From: Muscardinus avellanarius
Lineage: Eukaryota > Chordata > Mammalia > Rodentia > Gliridae
DNA: 64,000 nucleotides
Reading direction: 5' to 3'
Assembly: GCA_963383645.1 (NCBI GenBank)
Contig: OY726569.1
Location: 25,155,054-25,219,053, forward strand
Shown: positions 24,501 through 33,117 of the stretch, one piece after another
Layout: each line of letters opens with the position of its first letter
Numbering within the stretch: the stretch's first letter is position 1
Notes under the pieces: generated by a model
Databases searched by the model: none
What the model was told of the DNA's origin: nothing
What the model saw: the letters and a program-made list of their open reading frames with translations, nothing else
Made by a program: the position numbers and the translations under genes

Positions 24501-27127
24501 GGGGAACACTTTGCAACTTGAGATAAACCAAAGGTTAACAAGGCTATTTTTGTCTGGTTCTGGTACCCCCAAACTAAACTTTCAAGTTTCTTCTTAAATC
24601 CGGACTTCCTAACACCTCAATATTAGAGCACTTACCTAATATGTATGAAGCCCTAGATATGATTCCCAGCACAAAAATTTAAAAACTAAACTTTGTAACA
24701 ACAACCTTATCCCTGATTTTGCACAGGCTGATATCTGAAAACAAGCATGACCTTTCTGAATGTGCTAAACTTATGAAAGAGACATTGTTTTCCAATGCAA
24801 AAAGACCAAATGAACTTGGTAAGCTTGGTATTTTTGCAGGGTTTTGTTTACATACTTGCTATGGTTTTGGTTTGGGTTTTTTTGGTTTGCTTTGGTCAAG
24901 TCATCTTCTGGCACTCTCACATTTTTTGCAAGTAAATGTTGTCTTTCTGTTTGGCAAAGCCTCTGGGTCTTCCTGTGATACCAGGCAAAGTTTTTTCACT
25001 ATCTACTCTTTCCTGAAAGCAAACAGCAGCAGAAACACAAAGTCCACTGCCATAAAGTCTTATCAACTACCTCCACGGGCTATCCTAAATTCACCCACCT
25101 ATCTCCCACTCACTATGCCCATCCCAGACCATATCAGATTCATCACTGGGCTGGACAACTGCAATAACTTCTTAACTAGTCATCTTGCTTCTACTCTCTC
25201 CCGTTCTCGTCACTGTAGGCAGAGTGACCTGAAAAAAGGGTACATCATATCACAAACCCTCAACCAGTTTCCGACTGTAGAAAATAAAATCTGTCTCCTT
25301 ACATGGCCTACTAAACCTCCCACAACCCACCCTGCCACAAATCCCACTTCTTACCACCCTCCGTCCTATAATACTCAGGCCACACTGGCCACCACCAGCG
25401 CCTCAAGCCCATCAAGTTCAGCCCCACCTTGAGGCCTTTGCATGTGCTTTTCCCTTTGCCTGGACACTCTTCCCCCCAGAGCACTGCATGACCCAATCCA
25501 CATTATCTTTAGATCTCAGCTCAAACACCAACTGCTCAGAGAGGCTCCCCTCTCTGACCAAAGTAATCCCACCACCCCACACACACACTGTTAAATCACA
25601 CTTTTTTCTTTTGTCTGTAATAAATTTTTGTTGTGTGTGTGGTATTGGAGATGGAACCCAGGTGCATTCTACCTCCAAGCGACATCCCTAGCGCTAAATT
25701 TTTATTCTTTATTTTGAAAGAGGGTCCCACTGAGTTGCAAAGGGCCTCACTAAATAGCCGAGGCTGTCTGTGAACCATGTTCCTTCTGTCTCAGCCTCCC
25801 AAATGCTAAGTTACAAGCGTGTGCCGCCACGCCCGGCTCCACTTTTTCTTCATAGTAACTATCATATCAAATTAGGTGGCCTAATCATTAACTGTCACTT
25901 CCACTGGAATACAAGCTTCATGATAGAAAAGACTTTGTTTTGGGTAGAGCTACACACCTGAGCATTAGAACAGGAGTTGGGTCATAATAAGCTCTCATTA
26001 AATAAACTGATTAATATACCATCCCTGTCCCTAAAAAGCACGTATGTGTGAAATTTAATGTAAAATCCTACCCAGAAAAAGAGGATGGACTAGCACCTTT
26101 TGCAGTAGTGCTTTTCAAATTTTACTGTATATATTATATATTATTTCCAGGCCCTGGCCTGCAGAGGTTAACTTCAGTAGTTGAGCAGAACTCAAAATTC
26201 CATTGACAAGCACCCCAGGTGACTGTCATGACAATGGTCTGTGAAACACACTTTGAGAAATATCCTTTTGTGCATTCGTGTACCCTAAAATATATACTGC
26301 AATGAAATCAAAGCTTACCACCATTCCAAGGGATGGCACGGGAGCCAATCCTTCCCCTCCCCTCTACTTCATTATTCCATTCCTCCACTTACCCACCCAC
26401 CTCCAAGACACTCAAAGCATCTAACATAAATTAAACAGGGGGGGGATGGTTCTCAGCAAAAAATTAGACCCAATTTCCTCTTTATCCTACAATCTGCTTG
26501 GGTGCAAATTAAGAGTTTCAGAGAGTGTTATTTAGTTAAATGTTAAAGACATACATGCATGTTTAACAGCTAAACGTGTTAAACATATCAAAGTCAATCA
26601 CTAGGCCAAACAGGAGAAGGAGGGAGGAGGAGGGAACAGGGTGGGGACTGGGGAAGAGCTAAATGAGTGGTGTGTGCGTGTGTGCGTCCACGTCTCCTAC
26701 CCCATTAAGATGGATGGCTACGAGGCACCAATCACACTTTTTTTTTTAAAGAAAGAAGGGAGAGCTGGGTGTGGTACACACTTGTAATCCCAGCATTGGG
26801 GCGGTTGAGACAGGAGGATCACGGTTTGCGGCCAGCCTCAGCTACTTAGTGAGGCCCTTTGCAATTCAATGGGACCCCCTCTTTCAAAATAAATCAAAAA
26901 TGAGCCAGGCGTGGTGGCGCACGCTTGTAATCCCCGCACTTGGGAGGCTGAGACAGGAGGATCGCACGGGGTTCAAAGCCAGCCTCAGCTACTTAGTGAG
27001 GCTCTCAGCAACTTAGTGAGATCCTGTTTCCAAATAAAATATAAAAAAGGTCTGGGAGTATAGCCCGGAGGTAGAAAGCCTCTGGGTTCCACCCCCAGTA
27101 CCACCAATAAATAAATAAATAAATACA

Positions 27128-27158
<31 letters not shown>

Positions 27159-27216
27159 AGGGGCCGGGGGTGTAGCTCAGAGGTAGAGTGCCCCTGGGTT
27201 CCATCCCCAATAATGC

Positions 27217-27275
<59 letters not shown>

Positions 27276-27936
27276 GAGAAAGAAAGAAAGAGGGGGGGGG
27301 GAGGAAGGTATCAAGCAACTAGGAAACCAAGTACAAAAGTCAAAAGCACAATAACCTGTGGACTGGGTGGAGTCTGGACCGTTCGAAAAGACCCCAAAAC
27401 TGGGATTACAACGTTCAAAACACTTGGGAAGTCCCAAGGAAATTAACGAGGAGACACAGTACTGGCAGTTCAGGCTAGTACTGTGATTGTTGCCTATCTC
27501 AAACCAGACAGATATTAAAGAAACGGCCTTTGTGGGAATAAAAATAACACGTGATGATAGTTCATTCGTATCTGCAATACACATGCATATGCCGCTGGTT
27601 ACGAAGGGCTGGAGGGGGGACTTCCTAAGAACGTACAGGCCAGTCAGGGGCAGCACGCCCTCTTCGCCCACTAAGCCCTAGGCTGGCACAGGCGCGGCGC
27701 CCAGCCCGGCGCCCTCGCAGCCCCAGCTCGCGGCGGGGGCCGGGATGAGGGGTGCGCCCCCCGGTTGTTATAGTAACCGCAGGACGCCGGCGGCGCCCCG
27801 AGCCCGCGCCGAGCTCCGCGTAGACTGGGCTCCTAGTCCTTCCCGAGCCACAAAAGCACGGACAGGTTTTAATCTATGGCCTCACCTGCAATTTCTGCAA
27901 GATTCGCTTAGCTTCCTCCTCTTCATCAGCCATCAT
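11278..27936 (-). CDS. TTC5: Tetratricopeptide repeat protein 5 (Strap), complete gene, 10 coding exons
   Basis: Coding exons on the minus strand: 27936-27886, 24196-24064, 23211-23000, 22619-22469, 21795-21704, 19285-19229, 18562-18416, 18278-18064, 13855-13711, 11397-11278. All nine introns are GT-AG and the phases agree, giving 440 residues, the same length as the human protein. Residues about 1-280 form the TPR array (for example the segment around [20 protein letters not shown] in exon 3). Residues about 285-440 form the OB-fold, ending RPRCE. Known roles of the family: cofactor of p300 in the p53 and heat-shock responses, and recognition of the N-terminal tetrapeptide of nascent tubulin to trigger tubulin mRNA decay. 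The start is the tandem ATG-ATG at 27936, as in human, where the protein begins MMADEEEE. The gene sits in a CpG-rich 5' region and lies tail-to-intergenic at 10.8 kb. No disabling change was seen. Confidence 0.97.
11398..12002. other. TTC5 intron 9, first part, nothing recognised
   Basis: SINE-free unique sequence next to the last exon. Confidence 0.5.
12003..12213 (+). mobile_element. MEN (intermediate type)
   Basis: Near-duplications AAAATAAAGAAT and GAAATAAAGAAT at the ends. Confidence 0.88.
12245..12640 (+). repeat. Old L1 fragment
   Basis: GGCAAGTGACCCCC..., AACATTCAACCTCACAAATA and AAATGTTCACTACAG follow L1 sense order. Confidence 0.6.
12641..12960. repeat. Old interspersed repeat, family not assigned
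   Basis: AACCCTTTCTGGTAAAGGGC, TTGAGGCTTTGTGG and TGTGTTCCAGTAAAGC recall a common mammalian DNA-transposon relic. I cannot name it safely. Confidence 0.4.
13219..13400 (+). mobile_element. MEN-old
   Basis: CCAGGCGCAGTGGCCCATCC head, GTTCAATCCCCAGTAG tail. Confidence 0.83.
13711..13855 (-). CDS. TTC5: TTC5 coding exon 9 (OB-fold)
   Basis: Completes the split Phe, then encodes [18 protein letters not shown] to LHQIQHKGK. Donor GTGAGT at 13710. The preceding intron is about 4.2 kb and rich in SINEs. Confidence 0.96.
13856..14341. other. TTC5 intron 8, first part
   Basis: Possible very old repeat at 14240-14330 (TTTCACTGAGTGTTACGTG). Otherwise nothing. Confidence 0.35.
14342..14425 (+). mobile_element. 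Old ID monomer
   Basis: GGGCTAGGGTATAGCTCAAT ... ATACATGCAAGGATCTAG. Confidence 0.65.
14806..15180 (+). mobile_element. MEN dimer split by nested copy
   Basis: Truncated B1 half to 14889. ID half resumes at 15110 (GGCTTGGGGTACAATTCAG). Confidence 0.8.
14890..15109 (+). mobile_element. MEN-b nested in the linker
   Basis: Complete dimer from GCCAGGCATGATGGCAC to the A-rich tail. Confidence 0.87.
15183..15397 (+). mobile_element. MEN-a
   Basis: CCAAATAAAGTATAAAATAG linker; CCCAACACCAC end. Confidence 0.88.
15530..15574. repeat. (TG)n microsatellite
   Basis: About 22 TG units, derived from a minus-strand SINE tail. Confidence 0.95.
15576..15769 (-). mobile_element. MEN-b
   Basis: Duplication TAAATGCTAATGT on both sides. 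Confidence 0.9.
15787..15915 (+). mobile_element. MEN-b, 5'-truncated
   Basis: Begins AGCAAGGCCCTCTGCAACTC. Confidence 0.82.
15916..17820. other. TTC5 intron 8, SINE-free 1.9 kb
   Basis: No known repeat, RNA or exon recognised. Composition is unremarkable, with a mildly GC-richer part at 16190-16900. Confidence 0.4.
17821..18010 (+). mobile_element. MEN-h, 54 bases from TTC5 exon 8
   Basis: GCCAGCCGCACTGGCTTAAG and GAGGGCTTCCAGGAACCCC. Antisense to the gene. Confidence 0.9.
18064..18278 (-). CDS. TTC5: TTC5 coding exon 8 (start of OB-fold)
   Basis: Encodes [20 protein letters not shown] to TTEEKVP plus two bases of a phenylalanine codon, entering the C-terminal OB-fold. Donor GTGAGT at 18063. 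Confidence 0.96.
18416..18562 (-). CDS. TTC5: TTC5 coding exon 7
   Basis: Encodes [20 protein letters not shown] to LTSLLESK, the last TPR unit, ending at a GTAAAC donor. Phase 0 at both ends. Confidence 0.96.
18989..19175 (-). mobile_element. MEN-old
   Basis: GCAGTACTAGAGGCTGAACC ... GAGCCACCATCCCCAGC. Confidence 0.83.
19229..19285 (-). CDS. TTC5: TTC5 coding exon 6
   Basis: A 57-base exon, [19 protein letters not shown], in phase 0 at both ends. Acceptor TTACAG, donor GTAAGA. Confidence 0.95.
19565..19752 (-). mobile_element. MEN-old
   Basis: GGTACTGGGGATTGAAATCA ... CCAACCATGCTCAGCT. Confidence 0.83.
19766..19814. repeat. (AAT)n microsatellite
   Basis: About 16 units, immediately before a plus-strand SINE. 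Confidence 0.95.
19816..20040 (+). mobile_element. MEN-b
   Basis: Complete dimer with GTTAAGGGTGTAGCTTGG box A. Confidence 0.88.
20100..20235 (+). mobile_element. MEN-b, 5'-truncated
   Basis: Begins TCAGCTACTTAGTGTGAGGC. Confidence 0.83.
20236..21149. other. TTC5 intron 5, nothing recognised
   Basis: Unique A/T-rich sequence. An A16 run lies at 20678-20693. Confidence 0.4.
21150..21366 (-). mobile_element. MEN-b
   Basis: Short duplication TTAATAGGT at both ends. Confidence 0.88.
21704..21795 (-). CDS. TTC5: TTC5 coding exon 5
   Basis: Encodes [20 protein letters not shown] to AYAQA, between a TTTCAG acceptor and a GTAAGT donor at 21703. Confidence 0.95.
22047..22112 (+). mobile_element. 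Old ID monomer
   Basis: CTCAATGGTACAGTGAGCAC ... AGGTCCTGGTTTCCATC. Confidence 0.55.
22113..22205. repeat. Possible MER5-type hAT relic
   Basis: Right end GTGTGTAGCCACGACTGAGAACCACG resembles the MER5 terminus. Confidence 0.4.
22219..22437 (-). mobile_element. MEN-old next to TTC5 exon 4
   Basis: GGGTACTGGGGATTGGACCC ... GAGCCAGCATGCTTGGG. Sense to TTC5. Confidence 0.85.
22469..22619 (-). CDS. TTC5: TTC5 coding exon 4
   Basis: Encodes [18 protein letters not shown] to DVLDGRSW plus one base of a tyrosine codon. The donor is the strong GTGAGT at 22468, and the phase of exon 5 confirms this choice over the overlapping GTGTGA. A sense-oriented SINE ends about 30 bases beyond the donor. Confidence 0.95.
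22620..22999. other. TTC5 intron 3
   Basis: Short unique intron, no repeat seen. Confidence 0.6.
23000..23211 (-). CDS. TTC5: TTC5 coding exon 3
   Basis: Completes the split glycine codon, then encodes [18 protein letters not shown] and the TPR motif [20 protein letters not shown], ending GALTH at a GTGAGC donor. Confidence 0.96.
23212..24063. other. TTC5 intron 2
   Basis: No SINE or other repeat recognised. Confidence 0.6.
24064..24196 (-). CDS. TTC5: TTC5 coding exon 2
   Basis: Begins [18 protein letters not shown] after a TCTAG acceptor and ends one base into a glycine codon at a GTATGAG donor. It holds the start of the first TPR helices. Confidence 0.95.
24616..24690 (+). mobile_element. 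Old ID monomer
   Basis: TTAGAGCACTTACCTAATATG ... GATTCCCAGCACAAAAA, partly degraded. Confidence 0.6.
25080..26015 (+). repeat. L2 3' region, split by a SINE
   Basis: AGTGACCTGAAAAAAGGG, GAGGCCTTTGCATGTGCTTT, CCTGGACACTCTTCCCCC and CAGAGAGGCTCCCCTCTCTG follow L2 order. The 3' UTR resumes after the SINE with TTCTTCATAGTAACTATCA to GCTCTCATTAAATAAACTGA. Confidence 0.8.
25625..25838 (-). mobile_element. MEN-b inside L2
   Basis: GGTATTGGAGATGGAACCC ... GCCGCCACGCCCGGCT. Confidence 0.89.
26103..26272. repeat. MER5-like hAT-type relic
   Basis: Ends AGTGCTTTTCAAATTTTAC and CACACTTTGAGAAATAT are near-inverted. AGGCCCTGGCC and CCCCAGGTGACTGT lie inside. Confidence 0.55.
26560..26740 (+). mobile_element. 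Diverged L1-type 3' tail
   Basis: Shares ATCAAAGTCAATCAC, the GGAGGGAGGAGGAGGGAAC-type purine run, GGGGACTGGG and GAGGCACCAATCA with the tails at 9290 and 44117. Older, and its 5' limit is unclear. Confidence 0.65.
26764..27215 (+). mobile_element. MEN-b split by nested MEN-a
   Basis: B1 half to 26901; ID half GGGGCCGGGGGTGTAGCTC from 27160. Confidence 0.86.
26902..27158 (+). mobile_element. MEN-a nested in the linker, with expanded tail
   Basis: Ends in an (AAAT)n tract of about 50 bases (27107-27158). Confidence 0.88.
27216..27290. repeat. (GAAA)n microsatellite
   Basis: About 18 units grown from the outer SINE tail, followed by a G10 run. Confidence 0.95.
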
Positions 27937-28070
27937 TCCCCAGCCACACTCGGCTTCTCCGCCCCCAACTTTATAACCACAGAGACTCATCCCCGCTCCC
28001 ACGCCGGAGCCACAGCGACCTCGCGCGCACCGGAGGGTCTCCTGCACCCGAGGGCCCGCTCCAAACCGAC
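27640..28070 (-). promoter_or_regulatory. TTC5: TTC5 CpG-rich promoter and first-exon region
   Basis: A GC- and CpG-rich block surrounds exon 1, with many CGCG/GGCGCC motifs. It also contains a palindrome, GGTTGTTATAGTAACC, at 27763-27778 in the first intron. No SINE falls inside it. Promoter function is inferred from position and composition. Confidence 0.7.
27886..27936 (-). CDS. TTC5: TTC5 coding exon 1 (residues 1-17)
   Basis: Encodes [17 protein letters not shown] and ends on a complete codon at a GTGAG donor (27885). Two in-frame ATGs stand side by side at 27931-27936. Confidence 0.95.
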
Positions 28071-28213
28071 TTAACCAACACCTATGCTCTGTAATACCTT
28101 CGGATTTCAAAAGCTTCTTTCCAAAATTCTGGAAACAGAATGTTCTCAAATTAATTACGTATATATTCTTGTTTTATATCTTCCTATTTTTTTTTATCAA
28201 GACTATAATACTG

Positions 28214-28650
28214 TAGCCGGGCGTGATTGCATACACCTGAATCTCAGCTACACTGGAGGCTGAGGCAAGAGGACACAAGTTCCTGGGCAGTTTAAGGAAA
28301 GACCCTACCTCAAAATAAAATTTAAAAGCCGGACATAGTGGCACACACTTGTAATCCCAGTACTCGGGAGGCTGAGATGGGAGGATCGCAGGTTCGCGGC
28401 CAGCCTCAGCTACTTAGTGAAGCCCTCCAAAACTTAGTGAGATCCTGTTACAAAATAAAGATTAAAATAGGGCTGGGGGGTGTAACTCGGAGGTAGAATG
28501 CCCCTGGGTTCAATCTCCGGTGCCACAAAAAATAAATAAATTTAATTTAAAAATAAATAAAATAAAAATTTAAAAGGATTTATGTAGCTCGTGGAAGAGA
28601 ACATGCCTAGTGTGTGTGAGGCCCTCGGTTAGATCCAGTACCACTAAAAT
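28214..28650 (+). mobile_element. MEN-old split by nested MEN-b
   Basis: B1 half to 28327. ID half GGATTTATGTAGCTCGTGG to CAGTACCACT from 28576. Confidence 0.82.
28328..28575 (+). mobile_element. MEN-b nested in the linker
   Basis: AAATTTAAAA flanks both ends. Confidence 0.87.
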
Positions 28651-29013
28651 GCATTTTCATTTTGTATATTTATATTACATATATAATACCCTAAAAAAAG
28701 AAGACAAGTTAAGACAGTGGATGCCTGTTTGGAATTTTGAAAGGAATGCAGAACAATGGTAACTTGTCTGAATCTTTACCAAACTTCAGATTTTCTATTG
28801 ATAAGTAATCTTATCATTCTGACAGCACTATCCTAACAAATCTTCTACACTTTGAATAGTATTATAAAAGCCTTCATGTTATACACTAAGGTTCATTGAC
28901 TATTTCCAGAAGGGGAACTGGGAGGTATGGACCAGCAAGGAAAATTCTTTTCAGGATGTACTCTTGACCTTTTTATTACAGACATATATTACCTGCTCAC
29001 AAATAAACACAAT
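28651..29013. other. Intergenic, nothing recognised
   Basis: A/T-rich unique sequence between TTC5 and CCNB1IP1. Confidence 0.4.
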
Positions 29014-29235
29014 TTTAGAGCTCAAGCCTATAATCCCAGCTACTCTGGAAACTAAGACAAAAGGATCACAGGTTCAAGGCCGGCAGGTTTGAGGCCAGCA
29101 CACACTAACTTAGCAAGACCTTTACAAAATGAAAGAAATAAAAAAGGGCTAGGGGTGTAACTCAGTGATCAGACCCCCTGGGTTCAATCCCCAGTGCCTC
29201 AGAAAATAAATAAATAAATAAATAATAAATAAATA
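29014..29235 (+). mobile_element. MEN-old
   Basis: Internal repeat GGTTCAAGGCCGGCAGGTTTGAGGCC in the B1 half. Confidence 0.82.
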
Positions 29236-29639
29236 ATACATACATACATACATATATATACCTATTTTTTACATAGATTGCTTCTACATAGGTTATCTCT
29301 GGAAAGAGATATGTTAGTAACACAGTAACTGCTTCCTCAGAGTAGAACTGTGTGAATGCCAGAGATAAAAAAGGAAATTTCATTTTATGTTTTTTCTGTA
29401 TCTTTTTACTTTGCATATGTGGATGTATTAAACTGTTGAATCAACTTTTTATATAGCAAGTAATATTTCTGACAGTTTCTTTACCCTTTTAGTTTTAATT
29501 ATAGCTTTCTTGTATTTCAAACTCATTCTTGAACCTAACAAGGAATAAGCAAAGTACGTAGGCTTTATATTGTAGTATGTAAAATCTATCTCATTGACTA
29601 TGACATAATAAGGGGTACTTTAAAACTTTGTTTGGTTTA
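29236..29639. other. Intergenic, nothing recognised
   Basis: A/T-rich, with a TACATACATACA tract at 29238-29255. Confidence 0.4.
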
Positions 29640-29829
29640 GTTTTGCAGTACTAGAGATTGAACACAGCGGTTTTCTACATCCCTACTCCTATTTTTCACT
29701 CTTTATTTTGAAACATGTTCTCTCTAAGCTGTGGAGGGCCTAAGTAGCTGAGGCTGGCTGCGAACCCATGATCCTCAGGTCTCAGCCTCTCAAGTACTGG
29801 GATCACAAGTGTGTACCACCATGCCTAGC
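29640..29829 (-). mobile_element. MEN-old
   Basis: GCAGTACTAGAGATTGAACA ... ACCACCATGCCTAGCT. Confidence 0.84.
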
Positions 29830-30124
29830 TTAAAACTTTTAAGTCAAGATTTTTTTAATCAGGCACCATTTTAACTTTGGAGTAGAGTAAAAAATATATA
29901 TTTTTATTTTACACTCTTCACTTCTAATGAAGAAAGCATTCCTTGTTTATTTACCTTTCTAAAATGGGTATTTATTTACCTTTCTAAAATGACTAAGAAA
30001 AAAATTCTTGAAATGATTTCCATATGACTCTTATTACCTAAAAGACAATGATACTTAAGAGAGTAATTCCAGTATAATAAATCCCAAACCAGTAAGAATC
30101 AACCATAAAACTCAAAGAGTTAGA

Positions 30125-30240
30125 AAAGACTTCAAGAATAACTCAACTCAAACCCATTTTACAGATACAAAAACCAAAGCTTTAAAGAAGTCAACTTATT
30201 CTCACACAAATATATGAGGAAAAAAACAGAACCTACATGT
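30125..30240 (-). repeat. MIR fragment
   Basis: CCCATTTTACAGATACAAAA ... reverse MIR core. Confidence 0.55.
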
Positions 30241-30532
30241 TCTGCCTCCCCAACAAGTATGCTTTCAAGTCTTGCCTCTTATTGAAGATAAAGTTACTAA
30301 GATTATCCTTCAAATTTCATTTTTGGCAGCATATTAAAATTTTTTCATTTTTGGCTATTTTAAATAATTAAATGCAATAATTCAACATAATTTAGTTTCT
30401 ATAGTAGTCAGAAATGTCCATATTTAATGGAATAAATCTTTAAAATTCTTTTAACTAATATAATTTATTGTAAACAATAATATATTGGTAAATTTTCCAC
30501 AGTATAAGTACCTTTCTAAATAAATAGTGAAA

Positions 30533-30735
30533 CTGAGCATGGTGGTAGACACCTATAATTCCAATACTTGGGAGGCAAAGACAGGAGGATCGCAAGTTTG
30601 AGGCCAGTCTGGGCAACTTTGTGAGACCCTGTTTCAAAACAAAACAAAACAAAAAAGGCTAGGGATGTAGCTCAGGTGTAGAATGCTCCTGGTTTCAGGC
30701 CCCAACACCACAAAAATAAGTAAATAAATAATTAA
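30533..30735 (+). mobile_element. MEN-old
   Basis: GAGCATGGTGGTAGACACC ... GGCCCCAACACCACA. Confidence 0.84.
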
Positions 30736-30799
30736 CAGGCAAAAATTAATAAAAAGGCAAAAAAAAACATTTAAAAAAAAATACCAAAAAATCAACTTC

Positions 30800-31437
30800 A
30801 CAAATAAATTTGTCATTGTAAATTTATTTTTAAGTACAAGAAGGGATGGACATATATGCATCAAATTGTACTCTGATTTACTGCCATGAGCACACCTCCA
30901 AACAAGCTAATATGTGAGCAAATACATAAACATATACAAATATATACACGTACCTACAAGCCACAGATCACACACTATTTTCTAAGACCAACATTTTCAC
31001 ATAAATATACTGGCAAATACAGCAAGAATACACTTACATATACATATATGCATAAGTAACAGAATCCAAAGTGGTATGTTATCAATAACACTGGTGCTTA
31101 CATACATAGGCATAAACACACAGCTCAATCAGAAATGGCCAGACAGAAACAGTGACCTACAAAACACACAAGAATGCTGTGATTTTTTCACCAGCGATGA
31201 AAATTCAATAGCATACAAAGAAACTGAGATAATAAAATGTTCATGCTTTAATTAACAGAAACAAATCAGACACTAAAGTCACTCCCCAACTGCCACTCAA
31301 TTTCTTATATGTTGAAAATGTGAAAACAACTTCCAGTACTTATGAGCACAGGGAGGTTGGTGATTTTTATCTAGAATAAAGACGACAGAGTAAATAAAAC
31401 CATTGACAGCAAACAGAGAAACATTCTATAGAATGAG
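30800..31437 (-). other. CCNB1IP1: CCNB1IP1 3' UTR, extent uncertain
   Basis: SINE-free A/T-rich sequence after the stop. Two candidate minus-strand poly(A) signals are seen: ATTAAA at 31252-31247 and AATAAA at 30828-30823. I cannot tell which is used. Confidence 0.35.
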
Positions 31438-31640
31438 CTAAATTCTTTTGACTTTGAAGGCCCTGCTAGACACTTGCTGCTGCTCTAATTCATGACTTTG
31501 AGAAGCAAAACTAAAAAAGCTGTTGCTGGCTTCAGGTGCTGTGGGCGAACCCACAAAAAATGGTCTGAACTGAAAATCTCCATCTCCGCCACCCTGATTT
31601 CGAACTGGTGTATTGTCCAAAGGAAACTTGGAGTTGTTTC
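31438..31640 (-). CDS. CCNB1IP1: CCNB1IP1 last coding exon and stop
   Basis: Completes Gly, then NNSKFPLDNTPVRNQGGGD to SSRAFKVKRI and TAG at 31440-31438. Acceptor CCCTAG at 31642-31641. The GD-rich stretch is slightly shifted from human (RGDGDGD to QGGGDGD). Confidence 0.96.
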
Positions 31641-31841
31641 CTAGGGGAAAAAATCAGGGAAGAATATAAGCATCTAATTTCCTCATACATCTTTAGACAC
31701 AAAAAAGACAAAAGTCATTCAATAAATATTTTAACAACTGCTATGAGATGGATAAAACACACACCTAGTACTAGATAAAGAAAAGAACTATAATGTCTCC
31801 CACCCCTCTCTATGACCAGAGTATATACCAAACCTTTGGGG

Positions 31842-31880
<39 letters not shown>

Positions 31881-33082
31881 GCAATACTGGGGATCCTACC
31901 TCCGAGCTACACTCCCAGCTCAGTTTTTCTTCTTTACTTTGAAACAGGTTCTCACTAAGTTGCAAAGGGTCTTACTAAGCAGCTGAGGCTGGCCATGAAC
32001 CTGCTATCCTCCTGTCTCAGCCTCCCAAGTGCTGGGATTACAAGTGTGCACCACCACATCCAGTTTACTATATTTTCCTGTATGATACAGTTTCCAATGA
32101 TAGCCATGATCTCATTGCCAAAAGCAATGACACAATAAAATATGGTTTTAGTACAGCTATAATTAATAATATCATAGTTTTACTCATTTGCTACCTATTT
32201 AATCCACTTCAGAAAAATCATCAAATAGATATACATGTAATCTTTTGTCCTAGGTTCTTCAAGAATTTCAGGGAAGCCGGGCATGGTGGTGCACGCTTGT
32301 AATCCCAGCACTCGGGAGGCTGAGACCAGAGGATCATGGTTCACAGAGACCCTTCGCAACTCAGTGAGACCCTGTTTCAAAAAAATAAAAAGACTTAAAA
32401 ATAGGGCTGGGAGTTTAGCTCAGAGGTACAATACTCCTAGGTTCAAAAAAAAAAAAAAAAGAATTTTGGGGGCGAGGGCAGTACAGGAGATTGAACCCAA
32501 GGCCTCACACACGGGAGGTAAGCACTCTACCACCACTGAGCTATATTCCGACTACTTTTTACATATTCTATTTTATTTTACTGTACTTTAACTTTTTGCT
32601 TTGCCTCTTCATTTTATTTTAGTTCTTTTAGTTCTTTTTAATCCATTTTATTTTAAGATAGAGCCTCACTAAGTTGCCCAGGATGGCTCTAAAATTACAA
32701 TCCTCCTGCTTCAGCCTCCTAAGTAGATGGGATTATAGACATGGGTCTCTATATCAAGGAAGAATAATTTCTTTTAAACTTCAAAAAAACGCTGGGCATG
32801 GTGGTGCACGCTTGTAATCCCCGCGCTTGGGAGGCTGAGACAGGAGGATCGCACAGGTTCAAAGCCAGCCTCAGCTACTGAGTGAGGCTCTCAGCAACTT
32901 AGTGAGACCCTGTTTCCAAATAATATATAAAAAAGGTCTGAGATTATAGCCCGGAGGTAAAAAGGCCCTGGGTTCTACCCCCTGTACCACCAAAAGGTAA
33001 AAATAAAAATAAAGTATAAAATAGGTCTAAGAGTGTAGCCTGAAGGTAGAAAAGCCCCTGTGTTCCACCCCTTGTACCATAA

Positions 33083-33117
<35 letters not shown>

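Noticed and set aside
24719..25432. 237-codon open frame on the plus strand
   Set aside because: Its second half is L2 sequence and codon use is not gene-like. It runs antisense through a TTC5 intron with no homologous protein recognised.
27177..27671. 164-codon open frame on the minus strand
   Set aside because: Mostly the Phe-Leu-Ser translation of a GAAA repeat and SINE.
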